Under the pieces are notes generated by a model. The model did not search any database. It worked only from the letters and a program-made list of their open reading frames with translations, and had not been told where the DNA came from. The translations under genes were made by a program, and so were the position numbers. DNA of 64,000 bases from Orobanche coerulescens (lineage: Eukaryota > Streptophyta > Magnoliopsida > Lamiales > Orobanchaceae), in assembly GCA_033398695.1 (NCBI GenBank), contig CM065811.1:75334001-75398000 (forward strand), read 5' to 3'. Numbering within the stretch: the first letter of the stretch is position 1; the number at the start of each line of letters is the position of its first letter. Shown here piece by piece: positions 22,346 to 31,727 of the stretch.

Positions 22346-24482
22346 AAGAAAGGGGAGTAGGCGCTTGAAGAAAATACATTTAGCATCGGTTGCAATTTCG
22401 CAACAACAAGGGAATGAATGCATTCGAATTTGTGAAAGAGGGTCGAATCCCTCTCCTGAACGTGTTTATACTGAAGTTCCTAATGAATATACCTGTGAAG
22501 AGCAGTTGGTTGAAGAACAAGAGGCGTTGGGAAAGAAAAAAAGAGGCCCAACAAGGTTGAGAGAATTATGCTCAAATCCTACGGAACTAATAGAGGTGGA
22601 TTTCAATGAAAGAGGACAGCCTAACGGTGAGCATTCCAAGTGGTTATCTTCATTCTTGGGTGCTTTAGCACGACAAAATGTACCGGTCAATATTGATGAT
22701 TGGAGGAAAGTTCCTAATGAAACAAAGAAAGATTTGTGGACATGTGTTAAGGTAATGATAATATATTTAATTGGGTTTGAACATAAAAATTAAAGTGTAC
22801 ATGTTCCCGTGTTTGTGATATGATGTTTATGTACAGTGGAGATTCAAGATTGATGACATGCACGAGAAGCTTATTATTCAACAAATGGGCACTCGTTGGA
22901 GGCAGTCTAAATCGAAGCTGATAGAATCTCTTAGAGATGCATCAAAAATGCGAGATAAAGAGTCAAAATTTGCAGCCCTTAAACCAGATAACATATCTCT
23001 TGAAGAGTGGAGCACTTTTATCGCAGAAAAGTTATCAAATGAATTTGAGGTAAATTCAGTTTTTTATAATTAGTTTATGTTGTATATTTTTTGTTTGTAA
23101 CATAAGAAATGGCGTAGGTGAAGAGCAAAATGTATAAGGAGATTAGGGCGAACAATCATGCCCCACATACAATGAGTCGGAAGGGGTATGCTCGACTAGA
23201 GGATGAAATGGTAACTTTCTATAAATTGATCAATACTCCTTCCATCCCACCTCACGTGATTATTACATATTTTCAGTTTTGTATTTTAACTTAAATAGTA
23301 CTTATTCTTTTTAGAGAAAGGAGAATCCAGAAAAGCCTCTAAGGAGAGAAGATATTTGGTGTAAAGTACACACTAAAAAGAATGGTGAAGTACCAACTCC
23401 ATTTATTGCCGATTGTATGGTAAGTGACATTTCAACTAAATCATACTTTATTTTTTTACTCCCTCCGCCCAAAATGCCAATCTTTTATGTCATTATTACG
23501 AATGAACTTTGAGTAATTATTTTAGGTTGATTTAACTATCCTATTAAAAATACAAAAACTTGTTATTGATATTATAATCAAATCAATCCATGTTTATTTC
23601 TCAAAGTTCAATTGTAGTAACAATAAAGAAAAAATAGAAGATTATTTTGGGATGGAGGGAGTATTTTGCCTAATCTATCATTTAATACTTGTTTGTTTAC
23701 TAATTTTCAAGAGTAAAATACAAGAGATCACATCCTCTCAAACCTCCCATTTGACATCAATTAATGAGGACGCACTCTCTCAAATACTCGGGCCCGAGAG
23801 AAATGGAAGAGTTAGAGGGATGGAATTTGGTATTACCCCATCAAAAATGGGTATCCACATGAATAGTTCAAAGAAAGTCCAAGCACTTGAGAATCAAGTT
23901 TCAGAACTGAATAAAAAAATGGAGAAGTTTGAACATTTAGAAAATGAAATGGCGGAGATGAGACACTTTATGCGTATGCACGCAAGTATTTTGTAGTCAA
24001 GCACATTGTTTTTAGAGTTATTTATAGTTTTCACTTACATGTTAACTCGTGATTGTTCCTAGGGTTTCGCGTCAAAGGAGAAAGCAAATTCAAAGATGGC
24101 CTCTCCGCATTTGCATAATATTGGTTCAAGGGAAAATTTGAATGGGAAGTCACCCACTCCGTCGTCACATAATGGTAGCTCTAATGCTCGTGATTGTTAT
24201 GGTTCAACTTCAAGAGATGCCCGTACAAGTGTCACTGTTGATCGCAAATGCAAATTATTGGATTGGCGAAAGAAGGTTCTTGCTGAAGCTACAATTGCAT
24301 CCACGGATCCTAATGCTATGGTGCACGGTGTTCCCGTTGGAAATGATGCTTGGAAGGTTTGGGTTCAAGTAGCTTTGGTTCCTAATGCTGATTTGTGGAG
24401 GCCTAACTCAGATATGTCAATCATCGCGGATGCAGTTGGGAGTACGACCGCATGGCCTAAGGAATTCGTTTCTTTTAATTAG
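22335..24482 (+). CDS. Second CACTA gene, Ptta/En-Spm type (Transposase_24-like), possibly intact in part
   Basis: Proposed exons are 22335-22751, 22837-23049, 23118-23210, 23315-23419, 23712-23996 and 24063-24482. The first five join in one frame, each junction in phase 0 with GT/AG borders. Recognisable blocks are IEVDFNERGQPNGEHSKWLS with FLGALARQNVPVNIDDWRKV in exon 1, MGTRWRQSKSKL in exon 2, VPHTM-like APHTMSRKGYARLED in exon 3, a coiled coil (LENQVSELNKKMEKFEHLEN) in exon 5, and STDPNAMVHGVPVG...AWKVWVQVAL in exon 6. The last junction does not keep phase: exon 5 reaches a TAG at 23994. The family is thought to help transposition by binding the subterminal motifs. The start is uncertain. 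Confidence 0.72.
23457..23663. mobile_element. Stowaway-type MITE in intron 4 of the second CACTA gene
   Basis: The 203-bp element at 23459-23661 has terminal inverted repeats CTCCCTCCGCCCAAAATG and its partner ending TTTTGGGATGGAGGGAG. It is flanked by the TA target duplication (23457-23458 and 23662-23663). This is the standard signature of Tc1/mariner-related Stowaway elements. It lies between the donor at 23420 and the acceptor at 23710, so it would be spliced out. Confidence 0.85.
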
Positions 24483-25378
24483 TTAAGAATCTTATGTCTG
24501 GACTTCTATTTTGGATTTCTATTTTGATGCACGATATGTGTCCTATGTTGGTTTATTGCTAAACATTTAGAACTTGGTATTACTTGTTTTTTTAAGATGT
24601 TTGCCCGACTTATTAACTAACCCCTTTTTAACTCCGCCAATGCAATTGTTGTATATTGCATTGCATTGCCGGTCCCAAGCCCGGATAAAGGAGGAGGGGA
24701 AAGGTATGTGAGTTCGCGAGCACTTTCTCTCGTCTATTTTTATCTTTATTTCGATTATTTCACTTGTTTTTTTCTGTATTCCTGAACTTGATGGTCCACC
24801 TTCTGAAACATACCCTGATTACTCGTCTTTGAAATAAAGCTTTTTTTAGTCATAGTATTTGAGATCTTTGTTTAAATTTGTGGTTGTTCGTGGGCTAGAT
24901 ATATTTGGAGCAGAGGTTAGAATTCTGATCCCATGACTGAATTGACACATCAAGTAAATATTTTGCTTTTCGCAGGCGCTACTATCTTCAGATTGAAAGA
25001 GCAGAAACCGACTACTTGTGTCGGTTGCTGGAGATATGAAGGTTAATTTTCGATTATGACAAATGTTCGGAACAAACCATCTATTGACATATGTTTACAA
25101 CACTGATTATACATTTTTTTTCGTTCATTTAGAGTTAATTACAAAAACAACCCCTGAGCAACTGAGTTTAGTCTAGTTACAAGAAAAAAAAACCACGTAT
25201 CTTATAAAATTACAAACAAACCCTTGAGGTTCGTATTTATCTTACAAGTGGCCCCATCTAGACTTTCATTGACCTTGAGGATGCACTTTTTGTGAGATTA
25301 ATATAAATGTCAGTGGCTTATTTTTAAGTTTGAAAGCTAGCAAAGCTGTTTTTGTAATTAGACTAAACTTTTCAGCAG
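24483..25378. other. CACTA interior without a clear gene
   Basis: 3' flank of the second gene, then mostly AT-rich sequence. One exon-like stretch, 24976-25041, is bounded by TTTTCGCAG and GTTAAT and reads GATIFRLKEQKPTTCVG in one frame; I do not recognise it. It may belong to the same captured DNA as the RNase H fragment downstream. Confidence 0.4.
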
Positions 25379-25790
25379 GTGGAAGTTTCTTGGAGGGCTC
25401 CTCCGTCCGGTTGGATGGCTGTTAATACGGATGGCGAAAATTGATCTCGGTTTAGCTGGGTGTGGTGGAGTTTTGCGTGACTCGCAGGGTGGGTTTGCCA
25501 AGCACTTGGCTGTTTCATCGGCGTACTTGGCCGAGCTGTGGGGAGCCAGGGAAGGTCTGACACTCGCCATCAGCAAAGGAGTAACATCTCTTGAGCTGCA
25601 AATGGATTCAGTCGTTATTGTTAATTGCTTGAACAGGAACGAGCCTGGAAGCACGGCGGGGAGGCAGCAGCTTGTGCGAAGAATAAGACGGCTTATTGCG
25701 TCCCTCTCCAATGTTCGTATCATCCACATCTACCGAGAGGCCAACAAAGTTGCTGACAAGCTTGCAAATGATGTAATTTGATAATCACTA
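25379..25790 (+). pseudogene. Captured RNase H-like domain fragment
   Basis: After an acceptor (TTTTCAGCAG) the sequence reads VEVSWRAPPSGWMAVNTDG, the typical start of the plant RNase H-like domain (RVT_3 type) found in LINE polyproteins and some host genes. A frameshift near 25430 follows. The next frame, from 25431, reads AGCGGVLRDSQGGFAKHLAV, AELWGAREGLTLA, LQMDSVVIVNCLN and HIYREANKVADKLAND. It ends at a possible donor GTAATT (25772). It is not related to the LTR-type RNase H of the surrounding elements. It sits immediately upstream of the captured phosphatase exons and could be spliced to them. Confidence 0.75.
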
Positions 25791-25852
25791 TCTGATTTTC
25801 TGATTTTGCGTTTTTTCATTTGCGTATTCTCTTTTTTTTTTTTCTTGACTAG

Positions 25853-27361
25853 ATTCGAGTCATTGAAAGGAACTGTGAGATCCCCCATGAAGGGCCCTTC
25901 TGCGACTTGATGTGGAGTGATCCTGAAGACATTGAGACATGGGCTGTCAGTCCTCGAGGTGCAGGCTGGCTTTTTGGATCCAGGGTTACATCTGAGGTGA
26001 CTCAATGAAATTCACTTGGAATGTTATGGAACATGGTTATTAATTGATTTATACTCTCGCCTACGAAAATATCACATCAGAAAACGATTAATACTTTATG
26101 GTTTTGGGTTTACTTATCAAATTTGGTCAGTATAAAAATAGCCATGCTAAAATGAAATGTTTTTTTGGTAGTTCAACCATATTAACAAACTCGATCTAGT
26201 TTGTCGGGCCCATCAACTTGTTCAAGAAGGTCTCAAGTACATGTTTCAAGATAAAGGACTCACACCGTGAGTTGCTAAAATCTTTGTCATTGACTATTAT
26301 GACATGGTAATTAGGAGTAAAAATCATCTTCATTCTTTATATTATCATCTCATTGTTGTGTTGTGGACTCTGCAGGTATGGTCTCCCAAAGTATTGTTAT
26401 CATTGTGGAAATGTGGCATCAATATTAAGCTTCAATGAGAATATGGTATGCGTTTGTCTATGTATGTTCTTTGTGTCTATGTTTTTTTATTATTTTCTAT
26501 TTTTGGTATTATTTGTTCTATTCTTTTTTTTTAATACTATTTTTTGGGTTATTTGTCAGACTTTTCAAACTTTTTCACTAATCTTCTACTATCATTCTCA
26601 ATATTTTGATGAGTCGATTTGATTTTTCTTTACACTTTGTATTTTCATTTTCATTTTTTCAATTATTGCTATTATTTGATTTTCTTTTTCCTAAACCTCT
26701 TTAAAAAAAGTCGTTATTCACTTTTTATGACTTTCATAGCTTTATTTGTAGATTGACTATTTATCATGTTTCACTTTTATTTTGTTTATGTAACCTGTCG
26801 TTGAGGGTTTCATAGGATGAATCGTGTCGTGTTAGCCGACCCCATTATTATCATTTTGGGACTAAGTTTCAGATGTAGTTGTTGTTTCGTATTCTATGAC
26901 ATTGGGCCGCGAATACATAGGAAAAAAAGAATAATCTTCCAGTGATCCTTTTGATGTTTTATTTTCTTGTTTTCCCAAAGCCAGTGTCTTCTTGATCGTA
27001 TGTTTTTTTTTGTATTAGGAGAGAGAAGTGAAGTTTTTCACGGAGACGGAGGAGAACAACCAGATGCGTGGACCAAGAACCGGAGTACCTTATTTTCTTT
27101 GAATGAATTTTGTTTGATTTTCAAGACTCGGGCCGGCTTCGATTTGGGAACAAGAAATTATTCCAGCTGTTGCAATCTTTGCCATGGGCTATTATATGGT
27201 TCTTGATTGATATGTGTATCTCGTTTAGCTAACTCTTATTTGTTGTCTTCTTGATCATATGTTTTTTTTTGTATTAGGAGAGAGAAGTGAAGTTTTTCAC
27301 GGAGACGGAGGAGAACAACCAGATGCGTGGACCAAGAACCGGAGTACCTTATTTTCTTTGA
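25853..27361 (+). pseudogene. FyPP: Captured exons of a PP6 catalytic subunit gene (FyPP)
   Basis: FyPP is the plant PP6-type Ser/Thr phosphatase. Four exons with their introns are recognisable. 25853-25996 has [20 protein letters not shown], then [20 protein letters not shown]. 26172-26266 has [20 protein letters not shown] and [10 protein letters not shown]. 26376-26445 has KYCYHCGNVASILSFNENM. 27019-27102 has EREVKFFTETEENNQ to the terminal GPRTGVPYFL and TGA, repeated at 27278-27361. The N-terminal two thirds, including the metal-binding motifs, are absent. A codon is missing before the third exon, and a two-base deletion at about 26385 (VWSAPN region) shifts the frame, so no active phosphatase is possible. 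Retained introns show that genomic DNA, not cDNA, was captured. PP4 was considered but its C-terminus differs. Confidence 0.88.
26446..27018 (+). other. Intron of the captured FyPP gene
   Basis: T-rich sequence runs between the donor GTATGCG (26446) and the acceptor TATTAG (27018). No coding potential or other element is visible. It probably retains the structure of the donor intron. Confidence 0.6.
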
Positions 27362-27503
27362 ATGAATTTTGTTTGATTTTCAAGACTCGGGCCGGCTTCG
27401 ATTTGGGAACAAGAAATTATTCCAGCTGTTGCAATCTTTGCCATGGGCTATTATATGGTTCTTGATTGATATGTGTATCTCGTTTAGCTAACTCTTGTTT
27501 GTT
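26986..27503 (+). repeat. Tandem duplication of the last FyPP exon
   Basis: Two adjacent copies with a period of 259 bases (about 26986-27244 and 27245-27503) contain the intron end, the last exon and the start of the 3' UTR. By eye they differ at only about two positions (TCGTATG/TCATATG and CTTATTT/CTTGTTT). This suggests that the duplication is much younger than the capture. Confidence 0.9.
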
Positions 27504-27737
27504 GTCTTTGATGCTGCTGTTGCCTCCATATTGTTTAGGTTGAATTCGTATCTGATGGTATCTTAGAATTCCTTCACCTTACAAAACGTTATTTCTTTGT
27601 TTATTTTGCGTGTGCCCTGTATTGATTTATGTTCATGAGGACTTGAAGTGAGTAAGAAGTCCATTGACACACTTTATTGTAGTAGGTGCAATAGGTGAAT
27701 TTGGGGGTGGATATTTTTTTTAGAAAAATAACTTTAT
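27504..27737. other. 3' flank of the captured gene
   Basis: AT-rich sequence without open frames, probably continuing the FyPP 3' UTR or its downstream DNA up to the subterminal repeats of the CACTA. Confidence 0.4.
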
Positions 27738-28120
27738 ACAACGTTTATGTAAAACGTTGTAAATAATCAAAGACAACGTTTTTACAAACGTTGTGGAAAC
27801 TTTCTACAACGTTTTACATAAACGTTGTTAATACTAAAAGACAACGTTTATTCAAACGTTGCGGAACTTATTAACAACCTTTTCAGAACGTTGTCAATAA
27901 GAAAGGGCAACGTTTACGTAAACGTTGTTGAAGTTAGTAACAACGTTTTGTAAACGTTGTTAAAGGTTTTTAACAAAAAACGGGATCGCTATTACAACAA
28001 CGTATCCGCAACGTTTAAAAAACGTTGTCATAAAGATGGACCTAAGACAACGTCGGATAATACAACGTTTTACGAAACGTTGTCAAACACTAATTACAAC
28101 GTTTAAAAAACGTTGTTAAA
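27738..28120. repeat. Right subterminal repeats of the CACTA
   Basis: About twenty ACAACGTTT / AAACGTTGT motifs occur, mostly as face-to-face pairs separated by a few bases, such as ACAACGTTTATGTAAAACGTTGT-like units. The array is longer and denser than the left one. They are presumed binding sites for the accessory CACTA protein. Confidence 0.82.
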
Positions 28121-28142
28121 GACCTTTTTTGTTGTAGTGAAT

Positions 28143-28698
28143 AGGTGGAAAACCCGCTGGTAATTCTTCGGGAAAAACATTCGCAAATTCGTGTACTAAG
28201 GCATCCATCCTTTCGTCGTTCCGCACAACCATGTTACCATTCCGTGTCTCTTTCAGAATCAACAAGTACATGCACTCGCCATCATTAATAGCATGTTCCA
28301 CATCCCGTTCGCTAGCAAACATGGCCAGTTTTGTTTTTTCACACCGAATAGAACTCGTAGAGTGAATAGCTTTGAGGTGACATTGGTTTAAGCACAATCT
28401 TTTTGCCCTTATCCCGTAACTCGTACTCATTGCTTCTTCCTCGGTGTAAAACGTCCCTATCAAACATCCATGGCCTTCCTAAAAGTACATGGCATGCATC
28501 CATTGGGAGTACATCACATAATACGTTGTCTTCATATGAACCTATGGTTAGTCCAATCCTCACTTGTTTAGTCACCCTTATTTTGCTCCCATCATCGAGC
28601 CAATGTAACGTGTAAGGTTTCGGGTGAGCCGTAGTGGTCAGCCCGAGTTTAGTGACCATCTCGCTGGAAGCTACGTTGGTGCAACCCCCCCCCCCCAT
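28143..28698 (-). pseudogene. pol: Protease region of element B, catalytic residue lost
   Basis: The conserved protease segments [18 protein letters not shown] (near 28460) and the linker to RT (VHEFANVFPEELPAGFPPI, ending at the CACTA junction) are readable. At the active site the codon for the catalytic Asp reads TAT (Tyr). It is followed by a run of eleven or so G on the coding strand (C run 28685-28695), which shifts the frame between gag and the rest. A further break lies near 28350. Confidence 0.82.
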
Positions 28699-29803
28699 AA
28701 ACGATCAAACTACACCATTTATTTCCGATTTGACACTTTGTGTGAAATATTTGATCCTGCTGTTCTGAATCATTCGAAACAGCTTTGGCTTGAAGAGTAC
28801 GCAGAACTAAAGCCATGTCATAATTTGGAGCATCGTAAGTCTCACATTCTTCTCCTTCTTCGTCCTTCATGCTGAAATCAAATACATCACCCAGTCTCTC
28901 TTTTTCGTCCTCGGCCAACAACTCGTCTCGGATCGTGACAGCTACTCTTAGTGTCACCACTCGTTTTTTTGGACAAGCATTTTGATAATGTCCGAACCCT
29001 TGACATTTGAAACATCTTACTTTAGCCAAACTCGTCTCCTTCGGTACGTAGGGGGCTTTCGGAATCGCAACAGGGACCGGAGTCGGTACAGTTGCCTTAG
29101 TAGTTGAACTAGAACCGACACATGGGTTTCCAAATTTGACTAGAAACTTGGGTTTATACAACTTCATCCTGTTTTGAGCTTCCAACTTCACAGATAGCCC
29201 ACATAATGTATCGAAGTCCTCGTATGGATATAATTCCACCGAGCTAGCTATGCTTCGGTTCAAGACACACAAGAATCGCGACATCTTCTGCTCCTCATTC
29301 TCCTCTATTTCTCCCATTAAGGTTAGATTCTCAAACTCTTCAATGTATTCACTGACACTCAACTTTCCTTGCATGAGATCTGCAATCATTCTATACAAGG
29401 ACAACCAGTGTGATGTTGGTACATATCTTTTACGAAGTTTTCTTTTTAATGAATCCCACGAACGGATCTTTTCTTTCCCCGCACCAGCTCTTCGTGTTTT
29501 AACTCGTTCGTACCAAAGTGAAGCGCCTTTCCCCAACTTTAGAATTGCATACTTGCACCGTTTCTCATCGTCGAGGTCTTTAAACTCGGACATGCGGTCA
29601 ATTTTACGTTCCCATTCCAAGTAAACTTTGGGGTCTATCCCGCCAATGAATTCCGGAAGCTCGTTCACCTTGAATTCTTCGACATGGCGTGAGGGTCGTT
29701 CATAGTCACCACGCCTAGGTTGCCAATGCTGGTCGCGTTGTTCTAGTACGTCACGCAATGCGTAGCGAAGTTTTGCCAAGAAATCAGCATCGTTGAGATC
29801 CAT
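28699..29803 (-). pseudogene. gag: gag of element B, nearly complete
   Basis: The start is the ATG at 29803 (MDLNDADFLAKLRYAL), 40 bases inside the LTR boundary. An open frame covers the whole gag: capsid core (NELPEFIGGIDPKVYLEWER, SWDSLKRKLRKRYVPTSHWL, TLMGEIEENEEQKMSRFL) and a single CCHC knuckle (RCFKCQGFGHYQNAC, about 28985-29030). It continues past the knuckle (RLGDVFDFSMKDEEGEE) to the protease boundary without an internal stop. It is the best-preserved gag of this family in the window. Confidence 0.87.
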
Positions 29804-29820
29804 AATGCCAAAGATCAAGA

Positions 29821-29842
29821 ACTTGGGCTCCGATACTGCTTA
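29821..29842 (-). other. Primer-binding site of B
   Basis: On the minus strand, just inside the LTR, the sequence reads CAGTATCGGAGCCC. This corresponds to the initiator tRNA-Met primer type TGGTATCGGAGCCC with changes in the first bases. Confidence 0.65.
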
Positions 29843-30784
29843 TGATGCGAATTCTCTGTACAGCGGAGGGATGTTTTGACGAGCGGAAGCGAACAGTAAG
29901 AAACTGTCAGGAACTGATAACACAGCCACACATTAACATCAAGCTAGCGTATGCACACGCGACAGAAATGATGACAAGAATGATACAAAGAATAAGACAG
30001 AACTGCCGAATGGAAATGACTAGAAACAGGCAACCTCCAAACAGCGGCACTCGAAACAGCAAACTTCGGTCGGATGCAAATGAAAACCGGAAACAAGTTC
30101 GAACAATCGAACAAAACATGATGCGAAGTTCCGATCAACTACTACCCTGTATCGAAAACAAGAAGGATATTGAAACAGGACAGGAAAAAGTTGTTTTATC
30201 GAACTAGACCTATAATTCGATAAAGTGATTTCTTCTCAAGACCTATTGAGAATTAATCCGATTAAGATTCGAAACGCCTCGAATAATAATCAATGTTTTG
30301 AAGGAAACTCGTCCAACACTTAAACAATACACAAGGTATTTTGTTTGTTCATTCAATAATCTTCTCTCATTACAACTCCATCACCACTATTTACAGGCAA
30401 AAGTAGCCTGCCAAGATAATCTAAACTATTACAAGCTGGTCTTAAAATAAGGAAAAGAAAATACAAGGTTCCCCACGTCACTTGCCAACAAGAGTAAAAG
30501 CTGGGTTTTGTCTCCAAGGTGATAGACGCCTTTTACAAAGCATGCTGCCGAGAATCCTGCTGCTTTTATAATAAAGAAAATGCTGAAATTCTTTTATTGT
30601 TTTGCCTATACCACTTGGACCTCTTCCCCAAAGACGCAAGTTTTAAGTTACTCCAAGTCCGGTTATTAAGGTAACTCCGAGTCTCGTATCTGTTTTCTCG
30701 CCTAAGTACGTTGGAGTATGGTCGAGGTGTTTTACGTCAATCCTTACTTCGTCTTCATCGCTTGGAATAGTCGGTTTCGTATCA
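29843..30784 (-). repeat. 5' LTR of element B
   Basis: This 942-bp LTR is the counterpart of 6207-6994 plus 13718-13884. The minus strand carries the TATA box (complement near 30390) and twin hairpins at 30234-30253 (stems TTCTCAA/TTGAGAA around the loop) and 30196-30223 (stem with one G-T pair). The end at 30784 meets the duplicated CCTAA. Confidence 0.9.
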
Positions 30785-30789
30785 CCTAA

Positions 30790-31474
30790 TGAGGATTCTA
30801 GGGATCGGTACTAAGGAGTACGGTCGCGGAAGTGTTTTCCCACCTGGGGAAGGCTCGACGGATCCTCTAGGTGGTTGGTACTAAGGGCTACGACCAAGGG
30901 TTACCAATGATATCGTCATGATAACATGATGTCATGTGATGGTTTTGGAAATGATAAATGTTTTGTTGAAATGAGATATTCCGGAATATAACCTTCTTAC
31001 AATGTTTTCAGATTGTGACAGAAAGTGTTGGACTATGTTTATATGTAACGCTATGTAACTATGTACTTGTACTAGCATTTCGTATGCTAACCCCTCATTG
31101 GGGTGAAATATTTTTACATTTCAGGTTCTGGACGTTTCGAGGAGCAGGCACGGGAAGTGCATGGGAAGGATGATCAGGCATGATGAGGCTCGAGTCTTAA
31201 TAGTTATTTTTGCTTTTGTGTGGTTGTCTAAGTCAAGAGATTTGTGTTGCTTTATGTTATTATGGTGAAATCCCCTTCGTGGGCAACAAAATGATATTAT
31301 GTTTTGAATTTTATGGTTGTTGGATAAATGTTTTGGTCGAGGGCCCTAGCCAGTTAATGTATTTTATGTGTTGTGACATGGTTTTGTGTTTGGTTTGTGA
31401 ATGGTTACGCCTCGTGGGGCCTTGTTGAAGGTCCTACGGCATGTAACGACCCTCGTGTGAATTGGGGTGTTACA
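30790..31474 (+). repeat. Tekay LTR shared by A and C, second part
   Basis: This continues the LTR after element B and ends GGGGTGTTACA, like 60655. It includes the segment GCTAACCCCTCATTGGGGTG. Directly after it (31479) stands TGGTACCGGAGC, a primer-binding site for initiator tRNA-Met, which shows that the LTR acts as the 5' LTR of copy C. Confidence 0.87.
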
Positions 31475-31727
31475 GTTATGGTACCGGAGCTTAGGTTGTG
31501 AATACCTAGGCTATGGATAAGTTGGGTCTGTTAGTCGAGTCATGTAAGTCAGTTGTTGAGCCTAACATCATCATGCTGTCATACCTCTGTGCGATCCGTG
31601 GCTGTAAGTCTCCTTAGGCCGTTGCCTTTCTCTCGCCCGTTACTCCTATATGATGTAATGAAATTTGCGATAATGTTGATGTATGAACTGTGTTGATATT
31701 GTTTTATACTCTTTCTTATTCCTCAGT

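Larger units (their letters stand above)
16447..28139 (+). mobile_element. CACTA (En/Spm) DNA transposon carrying captured gene fragments
   Basis: The 11.7-kb element has terminal inverted repeats CACTACACCAAAAATAG and, from the other end, CACTACAACAAAAAAGG. Both ends have subterminal arrays of the AACGTT motif. It holds a TNP2-type transposase gene (18131-21824), a second Ptta-type gene (22335-24482), an RNase H fragment (25379-25790) and FyPP/PP6 exons (25853-27361), all on the plus strand. The transposase is broken by stops and frameshifts, so movement would now need help in trans. Confidence 0.9.
16444..28142. repeat. 3-bp target duplication of the CACTA transposon
   Basis: AAT at 16444-16446 is repeated at 28140-28142 around the ends CACTACA...TGTAGTG. 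Three-base duplications are characteristic of CACTA elements. Removing the element restores the B coding order RGIEHQ with the conserved Pro-Pro-Ile upstream. Confidence 0.85.
6207..30784 (-). mobile_element. CRM-like Ty3/gypsy element B, with H and a CACTA nested inside
   Basis: It is inserted in the Tekay LTR with the 5-bp target duplication CCTAA (6202-6206 and 30785-30789). The ends are TGATGCGAATTC and TTTCGTATCA. Read on the minus strand: 5' LTR 30784-29843, primer-binding site, gag, protease, (CACTA at 28139-16447), RT, RNase H, integrase, 3' LTR 13884-6207. The 3' LTR is itself interrupted by H. Removing the two nested elements leaves about 6.2 kb, normal for this family. The protease catalytic Asp and the integrase catalytic Glu are both lost. 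CRM affiliation is inferred from the absence of a chromodomain and the integrase frame running into the LTR; the Galadriel group is an alternative. Confidence 0.9.

Noticed and set aside
23237..23262. Second Stowaway-like terminus (CTCCTTCCATCCCA) in intron 3 of the CACTA gene
   Set aside because: Only one short end is recognisable, with no partner terminus or TA duplication.
25853..27102. PP4 (PPX) or PP2A as identity of the captured phosphatase
   Set aside because: The segment [16 protein letters not shown] and the C-terminal GPRTGVPYFL fit plant PP6/FyPP; the other two classes have different ends.
26967..27465. Two similar open frames beginning MFFFVLGERSEVFH
   Set aside because: They read the last FyPP exon in the wrong frame together with the intron end; the correct frame gives the phosphatase C-terminus.
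27738..28120. Regular short palindromic repeats resembling a CRISPR array
   Set aside because: Spacers are only a few bases and variable, the motif is AACGTT in alternating orientation, and the location is a CACTA end in a plant genome.
28624..28875. Plus-strand open frame opposite the B gag
   Set aside because: It is antisense to conserved gag and protease codons and has no independent support.
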